Positions 7,720 to 11,942 of a stretch of 11,942 bases of DNA are shown in pieces. A program made the translations under genes and the position numbers. Below the pieces are notes generated by a model. It did not search any database. It saw nothing but the letters and a program-made list of their open reading frames with translations, and was not told where the DNA came from. How positions within the stretch are numbered: position 1 is the first letter of the stretch; the number at the start of each line of letters is the position of its first letter. This DNA comes from Patescibacteria group bacterium UBA2023 (GTDB taxonomy: Bacteria > Patescibacteriota > Gracilibacteria > BD1-5 > UBA2023), in assembly GCA_002335145.1 (NCBI GenBank), contig DDBV01000025.1:1-11942 (forward strand), written 5' to 3'.

Positions 7720-8079
7720 ATGAATACTGTTTCGAAGGCCGCATTCACCGCAGCCGCTTCGACCCTCCTGTTCGTCGATCAGGCACATGCCGCGATCAAC
7801 TTCGGTCAGAGCAATGTCGATCAAGATCTCGCTGGATCTCAGAACTCTGCTGAGGTCACGATTCAGAATCTCATCTCCAACTTCATGGTGTTCCTCGGGA
7901 TCATTGCTGTCTGTTATGGTCTTTGGGGAGGATTCAAGATCCTCACGGCCGGAGGAAACGACGACGGAGTGTCTTCCGGGAAGAAGATTCTCGTGCAGGC
8001 TGGTATCGGTCTCGTGGTTATTTTCCTTGCAAACTCGCTCGTCAAGTTCGTCCTCGGAGCACTCTTCGTCAATGCGTAA
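7720..8079 (+). CDS. Type IV secretion system pilin-like protein (TrbC/VirB2-like), 119 aa
   Basis: A small exported membrane protein. Residues 1-24 look like a signal peptide ending AHA|A. Two hydrophobic helices follow at about 54-74 (FLGIIAVCYGLWGGFKIL) and 90-112 (ILVQAGIGLVVIFLANSLVKF), joined by a short polar loop (TAGGNDDGVSSGKK). This signal peptide-TM-loop-TM layout, with the GG near the end of the first helix and a GKK before the second, is that of the VirB2/TrbC-like T4SS pilin families common in CPR genomes. No other secretion gene (VirB4, VirB6, VirB10, coupling protein) is in the window. It has its own promoter and terminator and converges on dnaJ. It stops at TAA and contains no UGA. 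The assignment rests on topology and short motifs, so function is less certain than the family shape. Confidence 0.75.
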   Translation: MNTVSKAAFTAAASTLLFVDQAHAAINFGQSNVDQDLAGSQNSAEVTIQNLISNFMVFLGIIAVCYGLWGGFKILTAGGNDDGVSSGKKILVQAGIGLVVIFLANSLVKFVLGALFVNA

Positions 8080-8083
8080 CTCG

Positions 8084-8134
8084 ACAATCGCATAAAAAAG
8101 ACTCCCGAAGAGGGAGTCTTTTTTATGCGATTGT
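8084..8134. terminator. Perfect inverted-repeat bidirectional terminator between pilin-like gene and dnaJ
   Basis: A 23-base arm (8084-8106) is perfectly complementary to 8112-8134 around the five-base loop GAAGA. The core stem GACTCCC/GGGAGTC is flanked by A6 and T6, giving a T run after the core hairpin on either strand. It lies directly after the pilin-like stop and 17 nt after the dnaJ stop, so it serves both convergent genes. Confidence 0.88.
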
Positions 8135-8151
8135 ACACGTTGGAGAAATCG

Positions 8152-9243
8152 TTATTCAAATATCTTGGAGAAGAGACTCCCGCTGCGATGCTCGATCTTC
8201 GCCTCCGCGGCGAGCGATTCGTAGAGTTCCCGTTCTTTCTTGGAGATTTTTTCAGGGATACGTACGGCAATCTCTACAAAGAGGTCTCCTCTGCGGGATT
8301 TTGAGAGGCTCGCGACACCGTCCCCCGTGAATCGTAGGATAGTCCCTGGTTGCGTGCCAGCCGCAAGATCGATCTCACGCTCTCCGACAACGGGGATCTT
8401 CACGGTTTTTCGGATACCGAGCGTGAGCTCTATGGGATGACAGTCCAGATGATATCGGAGATTTACGTCCTCGCGCTCCAGTCCGCTCGGTGCCGCCCCA
8501 ACCTCGATGTGAATATACAAGTCTCCAGCCGATCCACTCAGCGTCTCATCTCCCTCTCCCGCTATTTTCATGCTCATGCCGTTGTCGATCCCCGCCGGAA
8601 TATCCACGGTCTTCTCCAGTTTTACGTCTTCGAGCCCCCGTCCGCGGCAGACATGGCACGCTTTGGTGATCTTTTTTCCGCGCCCTTCACAGGTAGGACA
8701 GACGGTATCTTGTTCCATGGTGCCGAAGATCGTCTGCATCCGTCGTTTTACCCGTCACCGCCCATGACAGTCAGGACACGTCACTGCGTCACTGGGTGTT
8801 TCTGCTCCGGATCCGGCGCAATGCTGGCATCGCATGGTTCGTCCGTAGGTGATGGTCTTCTTTGTTCCGGAGATACTTTCGGCGAATGTTACTTCCACCA
8901 TGGTCTCGCGATCCGATCCGCGCTCCCGACGGCTCCGTCCGCTATTTCCGAATCATCCGGAGAAGAACGACTCGAAAATATCGGAAAAGTCGAATCCCGA
9001 GGCATCAAATCCGCCCGAGGCATCACTCTGGGGGGTTCCTGTCCGGTCGTACTTTCGTCGTTTATCGGCATCCGAGAGAGTTGCGTAGGCTTCATTCACA
9101 CGCTTGAACATTGCCTCTTTTTCCTTGTCTCCACCATGCCGGTCCGGGTGGCATTCCATGGCCTTCTTTCGGTAGGCGCGTTTGATCGTGGCATCGTCTG
9201 CGCCGCGATCGATCTCGAGAATCTCGTAGTATTCGTAGGACAT
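8152..9243 (-). CDS. dnaJ: Molecular chaperone DnaJ (Hsp40), 363 aa
   Basis: Co-chaperone that stimulates DnaK ATPase and delivers unfolded substrates. The J-domain is residues 1-68 with HPD at 32-34. A Gly/Phe-rich linker follows (about 69-105). The zinc-binding region has four Cys-x-x-Cys pairs: C139/C142, C156/C159, C182/C185 and C196/C199. The C-terminal substrate-binding domains start at about 205 (LEKTVDIPAGIDNG). Two UGA codons are in frame: 8953-8955 (residue 97, in the Gly/Phe linker) and 8755-8757 (residue 163). Residue 163 is the invariant last glycine of the second CxxCxGxG motif. Length is normal for full DnaJ. The ATG at 9241-9243 starts the standard MSYEYYEILE N-terminus; TAA ends it. 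It is the last gene of the polA-rbfA-ftsQ-dnaJ unit, 32 nt after the ftsQ-like stop. No dnaK or grpE is present here. Confidence 0.95.
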
Positions 9244-9275
9244 GTCGGTCGGTTATTTGTGAGGGATAGAGTTCG

Positions 9276-10313
9276 TTAGGCGTCGGTATAGGCGGTCGGA
9301 TAGATTCGTTTGAGATTTGCCAGACATGCTGCCCGATCCCGACAAAGAAACGCTTTGAGCGAGACCCGTAGATCGATGTAGGTGTATTCGCCGCGTTCTA
9401 GTATGCCGGGCTTCGCTGTGTCGAGGACGCCGAGTCCGGCGATCTGTCGCTCTGTTGAGCTCGAGAGTTCCGTAATCACTATCGTGCCGCTCTCAAGAGG
9501 GATATGCAGTTCATTTTCCGCGGCGAAGTAGCGAACCTTCTCTATTCGTACGGTCGGGAAACTCTCGGCAAGGATTGCCACCGTCTCGTCTATTCGCACC
9601 ATAATATCGGATTCGGTAATGGGTCGGTAATCATAGAATCCGGCCTCGAGAAATTCGGGATTGACCAACTCAAATCGAGGGAGGGCCGGATTGGGGGATT
9701 TATCATATACGAGAACGCCATTGCGCGTGACGAGGTACGATCATTTTTCGCCTGGAAGGATCGTGGAGAAGATCGGCTCGCTCGATGACAGAATGATCTT
9801 GAGCCCCTGAGGATAGAGTCGGTCTACTTCCACACGCTCCACGTTTGGTTGGAGAGATGTTATTTCCGAGCGGATACGGTCTTCGTTCACCGTAAAAATC
9901 GATGCGCCGTAGGTGCCGGCATTTTCGAGAGACTTGTAGGCAATATTCACGTCCGAGAGCGTGTCGGTTCGTTCTACTACCACTCGTGATGCGGCGATGC
10001 GGAAATACGATGAGAATCCCGCGAGGTAGACCGATGAAGCGAGAAGCAGTATGCCAATGATCGCAAGTGCGCCGCCGACCTCCGGACGCTCTCGAACCGG
10101 ACGCGGGAGGAGAGCCGAAAACGACCGAATACGGTTGAGATGTTGTCTGAATGAGAACGACCGTCGACGCGAGCGGTATTCGCCCGAGTCGGCAAAGAGG
10201 TTGCGTTTTCCGGTGGTATGAGACTTCGGCGTCTTGCGTGCGGAGTCTCGCCCAAAGGCTTGGGCAAGAGTTTTAGCAAGTGCGATACGGATACGAGCGA
10301 GCCGTTTTTTCAT
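9276..10313 (-). CDS. ftsQ: FtsQ/DivIB-like cell division protein with POTRA domain, 345 aa
   Basis: Probable divisome protein linking early and late division proteins. The topology fits FtsQ/DivIB: a long, very basic cytoplasmic N-terminus (1-78, rich in Arg/Lys/Ser), one membrane helix (about 79-101, GALAIIGILLLASSVYLAGF), then an extracytoplasmic POTRA-like domain (about 104-175) containing the typical ERVEVDRLYPQGLKIILSSSEPI strands, and a beta-rich C-terminal domain. UGA 9741-9743 is residue 191, just after the POTRA strands (PGEKGSYLVTRNG); without it the protein would lose its C-terminal half. The start (10311-10313) lies 3 nt after the rbfA stop, indicating translational coupling. The long basic N-terminus is unusual. 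FtsQ is a weakly conserved family, so the symbol is tentative; another single-pass POTRA protein is possible. Confidence 0.75.
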
Positions 10314-10316
10314 CGG

Positions 10317-10679
10317 TTAGGCGGTTTCGTCTGCGGGTAATGACTCGCGGGAGACCCGGTCGAGCAAGGCATAGATATCATCGGGCGACTTCGCGAGCGA
10401 GTGATCGTGAAAACGTAGTACGGGAACGCGTCTCATTGGAAGACTCTTCGCGAGGACTTTTCGGTATTCGCTCGCATCGTGGGTGAGTGTCTTTACGAGT
10501 TCGTCCGTGGCGTCTGTCGATCGTACGCCCACGTCAGCGTACGAGTGGTCGGATGATATATCCACCGACACGACCGAGACGATTCCGTACTCGGGATGGC
10601 GGGTTTCGAGCCGCTCAACGATCGCTTCCGCGAGCGTGCGTTTTACGATATCTTCGGCTCGTCCGTGTCTATTGCTCAT
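10317..10679 (-). CDS. rbfA: Ribosome-binding factor A
   Basis: Small KH-fold factor that binds the 30S subunit and helps mature the 5' end of 16S rRNA. The 120-aa product has the family N-terminus (MSNRHGRAEDIVKRTLAEAI), a central strand with ISSDHSYADVGV, and the diagnostic motif MRRVPVLRFHDHS, followed by a helix with IYALLDRV. I chose the ATG at 10677-10679 because RbfA begins at this point and it lies 10 nt after the polA stop. An in-frame ATG at 10701-10703 would add eight residues and overlap polA. It ends at TAA 3 nt before the ftsQ-like start and has no UGA codon. No clear ribosome binding site precedes either start. Confidence 0.92.
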   Translation of the reverse strand: MSNRHGRAEDIVKRTLAEAIVERLETRHPEYGIVSVVSVDISSDHSYADVGVRSTDATDELVKTLTHDASEYRKVLAKSLPMRRVPVLRFHDHSLAKSPDDIYALLDRVSRESLPADETA

Positions 10680-10689
10680 GGTGGTTTGG

Positions 10690-11942
10690 TTAGTGTTTCG
10701 CATCCTTCCAGTTTTTTCCGATGCCGATATCCACGGTCAATCTCACTCGTCCAGGAAAGACAGTTTCCATTGTCTCGCGGATGAGAGACTGGGCTGCATC
10801 GAGTGAGTCGTCGCGGATCTCGAAGACGAGCTCATCGTGTACCTGCATGAGCAGGTGGCCGTATCCGGTCGCGGAGAGTGCCCGATCAATTGCGACCATC
10901 GCGTACTTTACAATGTCCGCACTTGTTCCTTGGATCGGAGCATTCATCGCTTCGCGTTCCGTCCGTTCACGGATCATACGATTCGAGTCGTTGATCGTCT
11001 GGAGGTATCGGCGACGGCCGAAGAATGTGGAGACGTACCCATTCATCCGCGCTCATTCGAGCAAGTGGTTGTAGTATTCGCGGACGCGGGGATACGTGCG
11101 GTAGAATGTCTGAATGTAGTGGTCAGCTTCTCTCGGCGATGTTTCGAGCGTCTTCGCGAGGCCGAATCCTGTAATGCCGTAGATCACACCGAAGTTCACG
11201 CTTTTGGCGATCCGTCGGAGTTCCGGAGTAATTGTTCGACCCTCACCAAAGAGGAACCGCCCGGTCCGCTCGTGGATGTCTTCGCCCGATTCGAATGCCG
11301 ACACGAGCCCTTCGTCTTGCGACAAGGATGCAAGTATCCGTAATTCCATCTGCGAGTAATCGGCGACCACGAGACTGGTATCGTCTCCAGAACTCGTGAA
11401 GCACGATTTGATCGCATCGGGGTATCATTCACCTGCGGGAATATTCTGGAGATTCGGTGAATCGCTCGCGAGCCGTCCGGTGGATGCGCCGAGCGAACGA
11501 TAGCTCGTATGGATCCGTCCACGGCGTACGTGCTTACCGAGTCATTCTACATAGGTTCCGAGCAACTTGCTCATGGAGCGGTGCTCCAAGATCATTCCGG
11601 CAATGGCATGAGAACCTGAGAGCTCCGAGAGAGTCTCGTTATCCACGCTGTGTCCGGTCTTGATTTTCTTGCCCTTCGGAAGATTGAGACGTTCGTAGAG
11701 AATTTCCTGTACCTGCTTTACGCTGTTCACATTGAATCGTTCTCCGGTGACTTCGTAGATCGCTTCCTCCGATTGTCGGATCTTCTTTTCGAGCTCGTTT
11801 CCGAGAGATTCGAGCTTCGTATGGTCGAATGCAACGCCACGACCCTCCATGCGCGCGAGTACGCCCATGCATGCTGATTCCAGTGAGATGATAACCTCAC
11901 GTTCGTCATTGGGCATAGGGGTCTCGTCCCGCCACGAGATCA
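10690..11942 (-). CDS. polA: DNA polymerase I, polymerase domain (N-terminus off right edge)
   Basis: C-terminal 416 residues of family A DNA polymerase, which fills gaps and replaces RNA primers. Visible landmarks in order: the conserved entry to the polymerase domain (VIISLESACMGVLARMEGRGV), TGRLASDSPNLQNIP, motif A VVADYSQMELRI (about 11335-11370) with the metal-binding Asp, the O-helix RRIAKSVNFGVIYG (about 11176-11217) with Phe at the sugar-selecting position, and motif C QVHDELVFE (about 10820-10845). The 5' nuclease and any 3'-5' exonuclease domain lie outside the window. UGA codons at 11542-11544, 11425-11427 and 11053-11055 must be read for the domain to be whole; the middle one is the glycine shortly after NLQNIP. 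It ends at TAA 10690-10692. It heads the visible part of the polA-rbfA-ftsQ-dnaJ unit. Confidence 0.95.

Noticed and set aside
4370..11544. UGA read as tryptophan, selenocysteine, or as evidence of pseudogenes
   Set aside because: The UGA sites match conserved glycines, not tryptophans, and TGG is used normally for Trp. Selenocysteine would not recur in this many unrelated proteins at glycine sites. Catalytic residues and reading frames are otherwise intact, so decay or frame errors do not explain the pattern.

Overview
This window comes from a bacterium that reads UGA as glycine (genetic code 25), most likely a Candidate Phyla Radiation lineage such as Gracilibacteria (BD1-5) or Absconditabacteria (SR1). 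With the standard code, eight of the twelve genes break into pieces at single in-frame TGA codons. Read with UGA=Gly, each becomes one full-length gene, and several of the UGA codons fall exactly on family-invariant glycines: the FolD GDD and GD-x-D positions, the second CxxCxGxG zinc motif of DnaJ, and the glycine after the IspH HxE motif. I count 19 in-frame UGA codons. Every gene whose 3' end lies in the window stops at TAA or TAG, and none needs TGA as a stop. G+C looks only slightly above one half by eye, which is high for a UGA-recoded genome. None of the start codons I fixed has a clear AGGAGG-type ribosome binding site.

Layout, left to right. (1) 1-3034, minus strand: a two-gene unit, a 98-residue helical protein followed by a very large unrecognised protein (at least 897 residues, running off the left edge) that carries five UGA codons, two of them adjacent. 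(2) 3035-3265: a divergent intergenic region with an operator-like palindrome over a predicted minus-strand promoter and a separate plus-strand promoter. (3) 3266-4738, plus strand: rplU (ribosomal protein L21) with a hairpin terminator, then a membrane-anchored LysM-LysM-CHAP cell-wall hydrolase with its own terminator. (4) 4785-4964: a gap with no convincing gene but nested complementary segments that suggest a structured RNA. (5) 4999-7460, minus strand: ispH, folD and a polytopic membrane protein, tightly packed and ended by a hairpin terminator. (6) 7664-8079, plus strand: a promoter and a type IV secretion pilin-like small membrane protein. It converges on dnaJ across a perfect inverted-repeat bidirectional terminator. 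(7) 8152-11942, minus strand: polA (3' part), rbfA, an ftsQ-like division gene and dnaJ, as a compact operon.

Most of the content is housekeeping: replication and repair (polA), ribosome maturation (rbfA, rplU), division (FtsQ-like), protein folding (dnaJ), isoprenoid precursors (ispH) and one-carbon folate metabolism (folD). The lineage-specific part is the large protein pair at the left, the stand-alone pilin-like gene, the wall hydrolase and the possible RNA. No gap longer than 300 bases lacks a gene. I saw no tRNA, rRNA, CRISPR array or insertion sequence.
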